A stretch of DNA of 64,000 nucleotides from NCBI RefSeq assembly GCF_023701745.1, contig NZ_JAJOZB010000001.1, positions 4,656,501 to 4,720,500 of the forward strand, read 5' to 3'. Both the position numbers and the translations under genes were made by a program. Below the pieces are notes generated by a model. The model searched no databases. It saw nothing but the letters and a program-made list of their open reading frames with translations, and was not told where the DNA came from. This DNA comes from Streptomyces sp. RKAG293 (GTDB lineage: Bacteria > Actinomycetota > Actinomycetes > Streptomycetales > Streptomycetaceae). Below, in pieces: positions 42,257 through 50,975 of the stretch; within the stretch, counting starts at the first letter, position 1; each line of letters opens with the position of its first letter.

Positions 42257-44230
42257 TCAGTTGCCGAACAGGCCGCCGTTGTTGTCGTTGCCGGTTCCGC
42301 CGGTGGTGAAGAGCTGGACCGTGCCGCCCTGCTGGACGGGCTGGTTCGGCTGCGGGAAGGACTGGGCGACGACGGCGTCGTCCTTCTTCGGGCCGAGGAC
42401 CTGGACCTTCAGGCCCATGCCCGCCAGCTGGTCCTTGGCGTCCTTCAGCGTCTTGCCGACCAGGTCGCCGGGGACGGTGAGGTTCTGCTGCTGCGGCGCC
42501 TTGGCGATGAACAGGGTGACCGTCTGGTCCGGTTGGGCCGTGCTGCCGCCCGCCGGGTCCTGCCGGATGATGGAGCCCACCGGCTTGTCGGCCGACTCCT
42601 CGTCCTGGGTCCGCACCTTCAGACCCTGGTCGATGAGCGTCTGCTTCGCCTGGGCCAGGGGCATCTGCGTGACGTCCTTGACCGTGATCTCCTCGGGCTT
42701 CTTGGCCACGGTCAGCGTGACGACCGTGTCCTTCGGCTTGAGGGTGCCGCCCGCGGGGTCCTGCTTGGTGACCGTGCCGTCGTCCTTGGTGTTCGACGTC
42801 TCGGTCACCTCCTTGACCTGGAATCCCTTGTCCTCGAGGGACTTCTTGGCGTCCTCGAACTTGTCGTTGACGACGTCCGGGACGGGGATCGGGGCCACGC
42901 CCTTGGAGATGGAGACCGTGATCGTCTTGTCGGCCGCGAGCGCGTCGTTGGCCTTCGGCAGCTGGTCGCAGATCGCGTTCGCCGGCTGCGCCTCGCAGAA
43001 CTTGGTGTCGCCCTTGACGACCTTGATGGACGGGTCGACGTTGGCGGCCGCGTTCTGGGCGTCGGCGAAGGACTTCCCCACGAGGTTCGGGGCCGTGAGG
43101 GAATCCGGCGCGCCCTTGTCGCTGAACAGCGCCCGGCCGAGGAAGATCGCGCCGACCAGGACGAGGATGCCGGCCAGTACCAGCAGCACCGTCGAGGTGT
43201 GGTTCTTCTTCTGCCGGCGGCGGTCGGGGCGGTCGTCGTAGCCGTAGCCCCCGTCGTCGTCGCGGACCGGGGGAAGCATGGAGGTCGCGGGGTTCTGCGG
43301 GGGCAGCGCCGTGGTCGCCGCGCCGTCACCGTAGCCGCCGCCGTACCCGCCGTAGCCGACGGATCCCATGGCGGCGGTCGCGCCCACGGGCTGCCCGTCG
43401 AGGTACGACTCGATGTCCGCACGCATCTCGTCGGCGGACTGGTACCGGTAGTCCGGGTCCTTGGCCAGCGCCTTGAGGACGATGGCGTCCATCTCGGGCG
43501 TGATCTCGGGGTCGAAGTTCGACGGGGGCTGCGGCTCCTCGCGCACATGCTGGTACGCCACGGCCACCGGGGAGTCGCCGACGAACGGCGGCCGCACGGT
43601 CAGCAGCTCGTACAGCAGGCAGCCGGCCGAGTACAGGTCGGAGCGGGCGTCGACCTGCTCGCCCTTGGCCTGCTCGGGGGAGAGGTACTGGGCCGTGCCG
43701 ATGACCGCGGAGGTCTGCGTCATCGTCATGCCGGAGTCGCCCATGGCGCGGGCGATGCCGAAGTCCATGACCTTGACCTGGCCGTTGCGTGTGAGCATCA
43801 CGTTCGCGGGCTTGATGTCGCGGTGCACGATGCCGGCGCGGTGCGAGTACTCCAGGGCCTGCAGGATGCCGACGGTCATCTCCAGCGAGCGCTCGGGCAG
43901 CAGCTTGCGACCGGAGTGCAGCAGTTCGCGGAGGGTGGAGCCGTCGACGTACTCCATGACGATGTACGGGATGGAGATACCGTCGACGTAGTCCTCGCCG
44001 GTGTCGTACACGGCGACGATCGACGGATGGTTCAGGGAGGCGGCCGACTGGGCCTCACGGCGGAACCGGGCCTGGAAGGACGGGTCGCGGGCGAGATCCA
44101 CCCGGAGCGTCTTCACAGCGACGGAGCGGCCGAGCCGGGTGTCGTGGGCGAGGTACACCTCGGCCATGCCACCGCGGCCGAGCACCGAACCCAGCTCGTA
44201 CCGGCCGCCGAGGCGACGCGGCTCTTCCAT
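42257..44230 (-). CDS. pknB: PASTA-domain serine/threonine protein kinase PknB
   Basis: A 657-aa membrane kinase that senses muropeptides or lipid II and controls growth and division. The kinase domain (about 10-275) shows GRGGMAEVY, catalytic Lys in VAVKTL, HRDIKPANVML, DFGIARAMGD, and the activation loop TMTQTSAVIGTAQYLSPEQ with likely autophosphorylated Thr. A juxtamembrane Gly/Tyr linker and one helix (about 355-378) lead to four extracellular PASTA repeats. These end in a Gly/Asn tail. ATG 44230 (MEEPRRLGGRYELG) matches the family start. Last gene of the fhaA-fhaB-PP2C-ftsW-pbpA-pknB operon. The PP2C gene provides the antagonist. Confidence 0.96.
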   Translation of the reverse strand: MEEPRRLGGRYELGSVLGRGGMAEVYLAHDTRLGRSVAVKTLRVDLARDPSFQARFRREAQSAASLNHPSIVAVYDTGEDYVDGISIPYIVMEYVDGSTLRELLHSGRKLLPERSLEMTVGILQALEYSHRAGIVHRDIKPANVMLTRNGQVKVMDFGIARAMGDSGMTMTQTSAVIGTAQYLSPEQAKGEQVDARSDLYSAGCLLYELLTVRPPFVGDSPVAVAYQHVREEPQPPSNFDPEITPEMDAIVLKALAKDPDYRYQSADEMRADIESYLDGQPVGATAAMGSVGYGGYGGGYGDGAATTALPPQNPATSMLPPVRDDDGGYGYDDRPDRRRQKKNHTSTVLLVLAGILVLVGAIFLGRALFSDKGAPDSLTAPNLVGKSFADAQNAAANVDPSIKVVKGDTKFCEAQPANAICDQLPKANDALAADKTITVSISKGVAPIPVPDVVNDKFEDAKKSLEDKGFQVKEVTETSNTKDDGTVTKQDPAGGTLKPKDTVVTLTVAKKPEEITVKDVTQMPLAQAKQTLIDQGLKVRTQDEESADKPVGSIIRQDPAGGSTAQPDQTVTLFIAKAPQQQNLTVPGDLVGKTLKDAKDQLAGMGLKVQVLGPKKDDAVVAQSFPQPNQPVQQGGTVQLFTTGGTGNDNNGGLFGN

Positions 44231-44408
44231 AGCTCTTGCCCTTCCCTTAACCGTGCCCTGTGGATGCTCGGGCATACGGTACCCGGCACGCTCGATGGAT
44301 CCGGGACCTGACCGGGTCCCGATATCCGACCGGTATCGCCACGAGCGGCGATGGGGTGGTTATGGGGAGGAAACTGCCCGGTGGGTGACGTGCGTCACGC
44401 GTCCCGTG

Positions 44409-45881
44409 TCACTTGTTCAGTACGGCCTCCATGACCTTCTTGGCGATCGGCGCGGCCAGGCCACCACCGGAGATGTCGCCACGGGAGGCGTCGGAGTCCT
44501 CCACGACGACGGCGACGGCGACCGGGGAGCCGTCGGCGGTCTTGGCGTAGGAGATGAACCAGGCGTACGGGTTCTTGCTGTTGCCGACACCGTTCTGCGC
44601 GGTGCCGGTCTTGCCGCCGACGGTGACGCCGTCGATCTGGGCGTTCGTGCCGGTGCCCTCCTTGACCACGGTCTCCATCATCTGCTGGAGCTTCTGGGCG
44701 TTGGCGGCCGACACCGGCTGCGAGAACTCGTGGGGCTTCGTCTGCTCGATCACGTTCAGGTTCGGCGCCTGCAGCTTGTCCACCATGTACGGCTGCATGA
44801 GCTTGCCGTCGTTGGCGATGGCGGCGGCGACCATGGCCATCTGCAGCGGGGTGGCCGCGGTGTTGTACTGGCCGATCGCGGAGAGCACGTTGGACGGCGC
44901 GTCCATCTCCTTGGAGTAGACGCTGGCGTCCGCGCGGACCGGCGTCATGATCTCCTGGTTGAAGCCGAACTTCTCGGCCTGCTCGCGCATCTTGTCCTTC
45001 TTGAGCACGTCACCGATGTGACCGAAGACGGTGTTGCAGGACACCTTCAGAGCCACCCGCAGCGAGGCGTTCTTGCAGGGCAGGTCGCCCTCGTTCTCCA
45101 GGTTCCTGGAGCTCTGCGGCAGCTTGTAGGGCAGCGGCGAGTCGGTCGGCGCGTCGATGTCCGTGATCTTGCTGATGTCGCCGTTCTCCAGCGCCGCGGC
45201 GGCCGTGACGACCTTGAACGTCGAGCCGGGCGGGTAGACCTGGCGCAGCGCCCGGTTGAGCATCGGGTCGTCGGGGTTGTTGGCCTTCTGCAGGGCGAGC
45301 CAGTTCTTCTGGTCGGTCTTCGTGGAGGAGCCGGCGAAGGTCGACGGGTCGTACGAGGGCGTGCTGGCCAGCGCCAGGATCGCGCCGGTACGGGGGTCGA
45401 GCGCGGCGACCGCGCCCTTCTTGTTGCCGAGGCCGGTGAACGCGGCGAGCTGGGCCTTGGCGTTCAGGGTCGTGATGACCTTGCCGCCCTGCTTCTCCTT
45501 GCCGGTCAGCATGTCGATGGTGCGGTTGAAGAAGAGCCGGTCGTCGTTGCCGGTGAGGAACTTGTCGTAGACGCCTTCGAGGAACGTCGTCTGGTACGCC
45601 TGCGAGGCGTAGCCGGTGACGGGGGCCCACATGGGGCCGTCCTTGAAGGTGGCCTTGTACTTGAAGTCGCTGCCGGGCGTCTCGACGCTGCCGGTGAGCG
45701 ACTTGCCGTCGACGATGATGTCGCCCCGCGGCTGGGCGAACTGGTTGATGCTCACCCGCCGGTTGTGCTTGTCGTTCGCCAGCTCGTCACCCGTGACGAA
45801 CTGCACATAGTTGACGCGGATCAGCAGGGCGAGGACGAGCAGGCCGCAGAAGACCGCGACCCGTCGCAGGGGCTTGTTCAC
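44409..45881 (-). CDS. pbpA: Class B penicillin-binding protein (PbpA)
   Basis: A 490-aa transpeptidase that crosslinks peptidoglycan. N-terminal membrane anchor (VAVFCGLLVLALLIRVNYV), a dimerisation or pedestal domain (QPRGDIIVDG), then the penicillin-binding domain. The latter has SxxK as STFK in YPPGSTFKVV, SxN as SCN in VSCNTVFG, and KTG in VGGKTGTAQNG. The GTG start overlaps the ftsW/rodA stop (GTGA), which fits a SEDS-bPBP pair acting together. It resembles mycobacterial PbpA. Confidence 0.95.
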   Translation of the reverse strand: MNKPLRRVAVFCGLLVLALLIRVNYVQFVTGDELANDKHNRRVSINQFAQPRGDIIVDGKSLTGSVETPGSDFKYKATFKDGPMWAPVTGYASQAYQTTFLEGVYDKFLTGNDDRLFFNRTIDMLTGKEKQGGKVITTLNAKAQLAAFTGLGNKKGAVAALDPRTGAILALASTPSYDPSTFAGSSTKTDQKNWLALQKANNPDDPMLNRALRQVYPPGSTFKVVTAAAALENGDISKITDIDAPTDSPLPYKLPQSSRNLENEGDLPCKNASLRVALKVSCNTVFGHIGDVLKKDKMREQAEKFGFNQEIMTPVRADASVYSKEMDAPSNVLSAIGQYNTAATPLQMAMVAAAIANDGKLMQPYMVDKLQAPNLNVIEQTKPHEFSQPVSAANAQKLQQMMETVVKEGTGTNAQIDGVTVGGKTGTAQNGVGNSKNPYAWFISYAKTADGSPVAVAVVVEDSDASRGDISGGGLAAPIAKKVMEAVLNK

Positions 45882-47260
45882 TGGGTGCGCACCACCTGGG
45901 TCGGTTCGGCATCGGTTGACGGGGCGGGGCTGGGTGCCGGGCGGCGCGCGGTGTCGCTGATGCGCAGCAGGATCGCGACCAGCGCCCAGTTCGCGATGAC
46001 GGAAGAACCGCCCTGGGCGAGGAACGGCATGGTCATACCGGTGAGCGGGATGAGGCCGGTGACGCCGCCGGCGACCACGAAGACCTGCAGCGCGAAGGCG
46101 CCCGACAGGCCGATCGCGAGCAGCTTGCCGAACGGGTCGCGGGCCGCGAGGGCGGTGCGGACACCGCGCTCGATGAGCAGCCCGTAGAGCAGCAGGACGC
46201 CCATCAGGCCGGCCAGGCCGAGCTCCTCGCCGACGGTGGCGAGGATGTAGTCGCTCTTCGGGGCGATGCCGCCGATGAGCCGGGAGTACCCCTGGCCCAG
46301 GCCGGAGCCGAACATGCCGCCGGAGCCGAACGCGTACATGGTCTGGGCGGTCTCGGTGACCCCGCCGTTGACCAGCGCGAGCGGGTTCAGCCAGTTGTCG
46401 ACGCGGTCCTTGACGTGGTGCTCGAAGGTGGAGACGAAGACCGCGCCGGCGGCCGACAGCACCAGGCCGAAGACGATCCAGCTGGTGCGCTCGGTGGCGA
46501 CGTACAGCATGATCACGAACAGGCCGAAGAAGAGCAGCGAGGTGCCGAGGTCGGTCTCGAAGACCAGGATCAGCAGGCTGAGCACCCACAGCACCAGGAT
46601 CGGTCCGAGGTCGCGGCCGCGCGGCAGGTACAGGCCCATGAAGCGGCGGCTGGCGAGCGCGAGCGCGTCCCGCTTGACCATCAGGTAGCCGGCGAAGAAG
46701 ACGGTGATGATGATCTTCGCGAACTCACCGGGCTGCAGCGAACCCACACCCGGGATGGTGACCCAGATCTTGGCGCCGTTGATGCCGGGGAAGAACACCG
46801 GCATGATCAGCAGGACCAGCGCCACCACCATGGAGATGTAGGTGTAGCGCTGCAGGATCCGGTGGTCCTTGAGCACGACCAGCACGGCGACGAAGAGCGC
46901 GACGCCGAGCGTGGACCACATCAGCTGGGTCGGCGCCATCGCCTTGCCCAGCGAGGGCTCCAGGTCCAGCCGCCAGATGAACACCAGGCCCATGCCGTTG
47001 AGCAGCGTCGCGATCGGCAGCATCAGCGGGTCCGCGTACGGCGCGAACTTCCGCACGATGAGGTGCGCGATGCCCGCGAGCAGGCCGAGGCCGAGGCCGT
47101 AGGCGAGCAGGCCGGCGGGCAGCGAGCCGTCCTTGGCCAGGCCGACGTTCGCGTACGCGAAGACCGGGATCAGCACGGCGAAGACGAGCAGCGCGAGCTC
47201 GGTGTTGCGCCGGCTGGGTGCGCCGACGGAAGAGATGGTGCTGGTGTTGCTGGCACTCAT
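45878..47260 (-). CDS. SEDS-family peptidoglycan glycosyltransferase (FtsW/RodA-like)
   Basis: A 460-aa polytopic protein with about 12 membrane helices that polymerises lipid II with the adjacent class B PBP. Signature stretches: GINGAKIWVTIPGVGSLQPG, FETDLGTSLLFFGLF with the catalytic Asp, YSRLIGGIAPKSDYILATVG and PFLAQGGSSVIANW. The family name (FtsW, RodA or SfrA-like) is not resolved from the sequence. Overlaps pbpA by 4 bases. The PP2C gene precedes it by 22 bases. Confidence 0.94.
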   Translation of the reverse strand: MSASNTSTISSVGAPSRRNTELALLVFAVLIPVFAYANVGLAKDGSLPAGLLAYGLGLGLLAGIAHLIVRKFAPYADPLMLPIATLLNGMGLVFIWRLDLEPSLGKAMAPTQLMWSTLGVALFVAVLVVLKDHRILQRYTYISMVVALVLLIMPVFFPGINGAKIWVTIPGVGSLQPGEFAKIIITVFFAGYLMVKRDALALASRRFMGLYLPRGRDLGPILVLWVLSLLILVFETDLGTSLLFFGLFVIMLYVATERTSWIVFGLVLSAAGAVFVSTFEHHVKDRVDNWLNPLALVNGGVTETAQTMYAFGSGGMFGSGLGQGYSRLIGGIAPKSDYILATVGEELGLAGLMGVLLLYGLLIERGVRTALAARDPFGKLLAIGLSGAFALQVFVVAGGVTGLIPLTGMTMPFLAQGGSSVIANWALVAILLRISDTARRPAPSPAPSTDAEPTQVVRTQ

Positions 47261-47282
47261 GAAGAGCTGCCCCCTCCTCGTA

Positions 47283-48752
47283 CTACTGCTGGGTGCCGCA
47301 CTGCGGGGCCAGCTTCTGTTCGTCGGGCGAGAGGGTGGGGCCAGGGGTCGGGACCGCGCCGGTCGGCTTGTTCAGCTTGTCCTGGGCCGCCTTCGCGGCG
47401 GCCTTGGCCTTCGCGGCGTTGGTCTTGCCCGCTTCGACCTTCTTGCAGACGTCGGCCTGCTTGGCCAGCTCGTCGGCCTTGTCGGTGGCCTGGCCGAGGC
47501 TGCTCAGCGCGATCGTGGCCTCGACCTGGTCGCGCTGGTAGGCCGGCAGGTACTTGAGTTCGATCTCGGGGCGGTCCTGATGGACCTTCGACAGGCTGAT
47601 CCACGCCAGCTTCTGGTCGATGCCCTGGTAGACGGCGACGTGCTGGTCCTTGGCGCCCACGTAGTACTGGGTCTGCGTCCAGCGGTAGCCGGCGTACAGG
47701 CCGCCGCCGAGGACGCCGAGGATGACGACCAGGATCACCGAGCGCTTGAGCCACTTGCGCTTCTTGACCGGCTTGTCGAGCTCCGCGTCGTCGAACGCGC
47801 CGAAGGAGCCCATCGGGGCCGCGCCGGCCATCGTCAGATCGCCGCTGCCGGGCGGGCCGAAGGAGCCCGCGGGGCCCGTCTGCTGCGGCGGGGGCGTCCG
47901 GCCCAGCTCCGAGGCACGGCCGGCCGGGGTCTGCAGGTGCCGCGGGTCGGAGAGCGGCAGCTGGCTGTCGGCGACGGCGCCCACCACCACCGGGGTGTCG
48001 TTCAGCTGTCCGGCCAGCGTGTCGCTGTCGTCCACGTCCAGGACGTCGGCGACGATGCAGGTGATGTTGTCGGGGCCGCCACCGCGCAGCGCGAGCTGGA
48101 TCAGCTCCTGCACGGTCTCGTTGGGTGCCTGGTACCCCGCGAGGGTGTCCTCGAGGGTCTGGTGGCTGACGACGCCCGACAGCCCGTCGGAGCAGATCAG
48201 ATACCGGTCGCCGACCCGCACCTCGCGGATCGACAGGTCCGGCTCCACGTGCTCGCCACTGCCCAGCGCGCGCATCAGCAGGGAGCGCTGCGGGTGGGTG
48301 GTGGCCTCCTCCTCGGTGATCCGGCCCTCGTCGACGAGCCGCTGCACCCAGGTGTGGTCCTGCGTGATCTGGGTGAGCAGACCGTCGCGGAGCAGGTACG
48401 CGCGGGAGTCGCCGACGTGGACGAGGCCGAGCCGCTGCCCGGTCCACAGCAGAGCGGTGAGCGTGGTGCCCATGCCCTCCAGCTGCGGGTCCTCCTCGAC
48501 CATGACGCGCAGCTGGTCGTTGGCGCGCCGTACGGCGGTGCCGAGCGACGTCAGGATGTCGGAACCGGGAATGTCGTCGTCGAGCGTGACGATGGTGGAG
48601 ATCACCTCGGACGAGGCGACCTCACCGGCCGCCTGGCCGCCCATGCCGTCGGCGATCGCGAGCAGGCGCGGACCGGCATAGCCGGAGTCCTCGTTGCCCT
48701 CCCGGATCATGCCCTTGTGCGAACCGGCGGCGAAACGCAGGCTCAGAGTCAT
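47283..48752 (-). CDS. PP2C-family serine/threonine phosphatase
   Basis: A 489-aa membrane phosphatase that reverses PknB-type phosphorylation. The catalytic domain (about 1-240) has the metal-binding motifs EDSGYAGPRLLAIADGMGGQ, GDSRAYLL, SDGLSG and GGPDNIT. A Gly/Pro/Phe linker, a membrane helix (about 325-345) and an extracytoplasmic Ala/Lys-rich coiled tail with two Cys follow. ATG 48752, preceded by GAGG, is chosen; longer in-frame starts at 48782 and 48797 are possible. Operon with fhaA, fhaB upstream and ftsW/rodA downstream. Confidence 0.94.
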   Translation of the reverse strand: MTLSLRFAAGSHKGMIREGNEDSGYAGPRLLAIADGMGGQAAGEVASSEVISTIVTLDDDIPGSDILTSLGTAVRRANDQLRVMVEEDPQLEGMGTTLTALLWTGQRLGLVHVGDSRAYLLRDGLLTQITQDHTWVQRLVDEGRITEEEATTHPQRSLLMRALGSGEHVEPDLSIREVRVGDRYLICSDGLSGVVSHQTLEDTLAGYQAPNETVQELIQLALRGGGPDNITCIVADVLDVDDSDTLAGQLNDTPVVVGAVADSQLPLSDPRHLQTPAGRASELGRTPPPQQTGPAGSFGPPGSGDLTMAGAAPMGSFGAFDDAELDKPVKKRKWLKRSVILVVILGVLGGGLYAGYRWTQTQYYVGAKDQHVAVYQGIDQKLAWISLSKVHQDRPEIELKYLPAYQRDQVEATIALSSLGQATDKADELAKQADVCKKVEAGKTNAAKAKAAAKAAQDKLNKPTGAVPTPGPTLSPDEQKLAPQCGTQQ

Positions 48753-48839
48753 GCGCACCTCGCCCGTCGGCTCCGGGTACATCCGCACGCTGCCCACCCT
48801 CTCGCTCGCGCTCGCTGGCTCCGCTCGCCCATTGTGCGA

Positions 48840-49355
48840 CTACTTCCGCAGCTCGATGACGGTCTTCCCGATGCGGATCGGCGCGCCGATCGGCACCGGG
48901 GTCGGCGTGGTCAGCCGATTCCGGTCCAGATAAGTGCCGTTGGTGGATCCGAGGTCCTCGACGATCCACTGGCCGTCCCGGTCCGGGTAGATCCTGGCAT
49001 GCCGACTGGACGCGTAGTCGTCGTCGAGCACGATTGTTGAGTCGTGCGCCCGGCCGAGCGTGATGGTCTGGCCCTGCAACGCGACCGTGGTACCCGTCAG
49101 CGAGCCCTCGGCGACGACCAGCTTGGTCGGGGCGCCACGGCGCTGTCGGTTGTTCTGCGGCTGTTGCCGCTGGTTCTGCGCCTGTTGTTGGCGCTGCTGC
49201 GGCGGGCGGGACGGGTCGGCCCCGCGCCGTGCCGCGCGCTGGGTCACCCGGGTCCCGAACAGGTCACTTCTGATGACCTGTACCGCGACGATGACGAACA
49301 GCCACAGTACGGCGAGGAAACCCAACCGCATGACCGTCAGGGTCAGCTCTGACAT
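48840..49355 (-). CDS. fhaB: FHA-domain protein FhaB (FipA-like)
   Basis: A 171-aa protein with an N-terminal membrane helix (LGFLAVLWLFVIVAVQVI), a Gln/Arg-rich linker and a C-terminal FHA domain that reads phosphothreonine. The FHA signature is ITLGRAHDSTIVLDDDYASSRHARI and LGSTNGTYLD. It can recruit phosphorylated division proteins, as its mycobacterial relative links FtsZ and FtsQ. Start ATG 49355. Confidence 0.94.
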   Translation of the reverse strand: MSELTLTVMRLGFLAVLWLFVIVAVQVIRSDLFGTRVTQRAARRGADPSRPPQQRQQQAQNQRQQPQNNRQRRGAPTKLVVAEGSLTGTTVALQGQTITLGRAHDSTIVLDDDYASSRHARIYPDRDGQWIVEDLGSTNGTYLDRNRLTTPTPVPIGAPIRIGKTVIELRK

Positions 49356-49365
49356 TGCCCCCGCT

Positions 49366-50226
49366 TCACCCTTCGGCTTGCCGGTACACGATGGTGGTGC
49401 TCCCGACGACGATGCGAGAGCCGTCGCGGAGCGTAGCGCGCAAGGTGTGCTGCCCGTCCACCACAATGCCGTTTGTTGATCCGAGGTCTTGGACCACGGA
49501 AGGCGATCCGACCCTGATTTCGCAGTGCCGGCGCGAGACGCCGGGGTCGTCGACCCTGACATCCGCCTCGGTGCTGCGGCCGAGAACGAGCGTCGGCCGG
49601 GAAATCTGGTGCCGGTTGCCGTTGATCTCGATCCAGCGCCGCACCGCGCCGCCGCCGGGACCGCCCTGCGGCGATCCGGCGCCGGGCAGCCGCGTCACGG
49701 GCGCCGGTCCGCCGGCACGTCCGCCCGGAGGCGGCCCCGCCGGCATCGGGGGCGGTCCCGAGGGACGATACGGCGCCGCGGCGCGCGGCGGCTCGTGCCG
49801 CTGCATCGGCTGCGGCGGCTGTTGCTGGTGGGGCTGCGGTTGCTGGGACTCGCTGGACGCGAGCGTGCGGCTGCGCACCCGGTACAGGCCGGTGTCGAGG
49901 TCGTCGGCCTTCTCCAGGTGGACCTTGATGCCGCCCATGAAGGTGTAGCGCTGCTGCTTGGCGTAGTCCTTCACCATGCCGGCGAGTTCCTCGCCGAGCT
50001 GCACGGAGTACGGACTGAGCCGTTCGAAGTCGGGCGTGCTCAGCTCGACGATGAAGTCGTTGGGCACCACAGTGCGGTCGCGGTTCCAGATCGTGGCGTT
50101 GTTGTCGCACTCACGCTGGAGCGCGCCCGCGATCTCGACCGGCTGGACCTCGCTCTTGAACACCTTGGCGAAGGTGCCGTTCACAAAGCCCTCGAGACGC
50201 TGCTCGAAGCGCTTCATTACTCCCAT
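49366..50226 (-). CDS. fhaA: FHA-domain protein FhaA with DUF3662
   Basis: A 286-aa cytoplasmic protein. N-terminal DUF3662 (MKRFEQRLEGFVNG, KVFKSEVQPVEIAGALQREC), a Pro/Gln/Gly-rich middle and a C-terminal FHA domain (VLGRSTEADVRVDDPGVSRRHCEI, LGSTNGIVVDG). Mycobacterial FhaA binds phosphorylated MviN and slows peptidoglycan synthesis. GGAGGGAGG about 7 bases upstream fixes ATG 50226. First gene of the operon. Confidence 0.95.
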   Translation of the reverse strand: MGVMKRFEQRLEGFVNGTFAKVFKSEVQPVEIAGALQRECDNNATIWNRDRTVVPNDFIVELSTPDFERLSPYSVQLGEELAGMVKDYAKQQRYTFMGGIKVHLEKADDLDTGLYRVRSRTLASSESQQPQPHQQQPPQPMQRHEPPRAAAPYRPSGPPPMPAGPPPGGRAGGPAPVTRLPGAGSPQGGPGGGAVRRWIEINGNRHQISRPTLVLGRSTEADVRVDDPGVSRRHCEIRVGSPSVVQDLGSTNGIVVDGQHTLRATLRDGSRIVVGSTTIVYRQAEG

Positions 50227-50640
50227 GGGGCACCTCCCTCCTCGGGCTCTTCCGATACTGCTTACTGATCGTATCCACGCGCCGGGAAAACGGCTGGTTC
50301 CCCGATCCCGTGGGACGGGGCAGTGTCAACCCTCACACGGTCCACTCGGATGGTAGATGCGGCTCCTGTCCAGTGTCCCGCAACCGGGGGCGCGGCCGTA
50401 CAGCGCGGTGCTCTCCGGTGAACCCTGCCCGGTGGGGGCCGGGGTACACGGCGCGGACGGCTTCGGAGGCCGGCACCCGGGCGGGCTCAGGCGCCGGGCG
50501 GTGTCCGCCCCGGTGGGCGGGCGGAAACGGGTGTGATTCCACCCCTGCCGCCGTGCTAATCTTCTCGAGTCGGAAGGCGCTCCCGCACTGCCCGGACCAC
50601 GGTCCGGAGGGTGAAGGAGCATCGACCGGCGCCACTTATT
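50227..50640. promoter_or_regulatory. Divergent gap between fhaA and tRNA-Leu
   Basis: A 414-base region with no convincing protein gene. It must hold the fhaA operon promoter on the minus strand. TAATCT at 50557-50562, in the same GCTAATCTT context seen before tRNA-Ile, is a likely -10 for tRNA-Leu about 80 bases upstream of the mature 5' end, but its -35 is weak. Several short open frames here look like GC-rich noise. Confidence 0.5.
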
Positions 50641-50723
50641 GCGCGAGTGGCGGAACGGCAGACGCGCTGGCTTCAGGTGCCAGTGTCCTTCGGGACGTGG
50701 GGGTTCAAATCCCCCCTCGCGCA
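50641..50723 (+). tRNA. tRNA-Leu (anticodon CAG)
   Basis: An 83-base class II cloverleaf: acceptor GCGCGAG with CTCGCGC, discriminator A. Anticodon stem CTGGC/GCCAG around TTCAGGT, long variable arm TGTCCTTCGGGACGT, T-arm GGGGGTTCAAATCCCCC. CCA is not encoded. Confidence 0.96.
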
Positions 50724-50739
50724 CAGAGTAGAACCGTTG

Positions 50740-50785
50740 AACGGTCTCTCCGGAGTGACGAAAGTCGCTCGGAGGGGCCGTTTTT
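50740..50785 (+). terminator. tRNA-Leu terminator
   Basis: A long, slightly imperfect stem of about 19 bp with wobble pairs around a GAAA loop, followed by GTTTTTCG. Confidence 0.75.
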
Positions 50786-50975
50786 CGTTGGCCGGTTGTT
50801 TCGTGGACGTGGCCCGGGTGACGCTCGTCACTCCTGAGCGGCCCCGCCTCGTGTTCCGCCATCCCCAGAACCCCGTTGGCGTTGTCGGACCCCCCGCGTA
50901 GATTCAGCGCCGGTGTCGTCACCGACGATCACCGGACGTTCACCGGCGTTCGCGCCGGATCCCGAGGGGGGATTC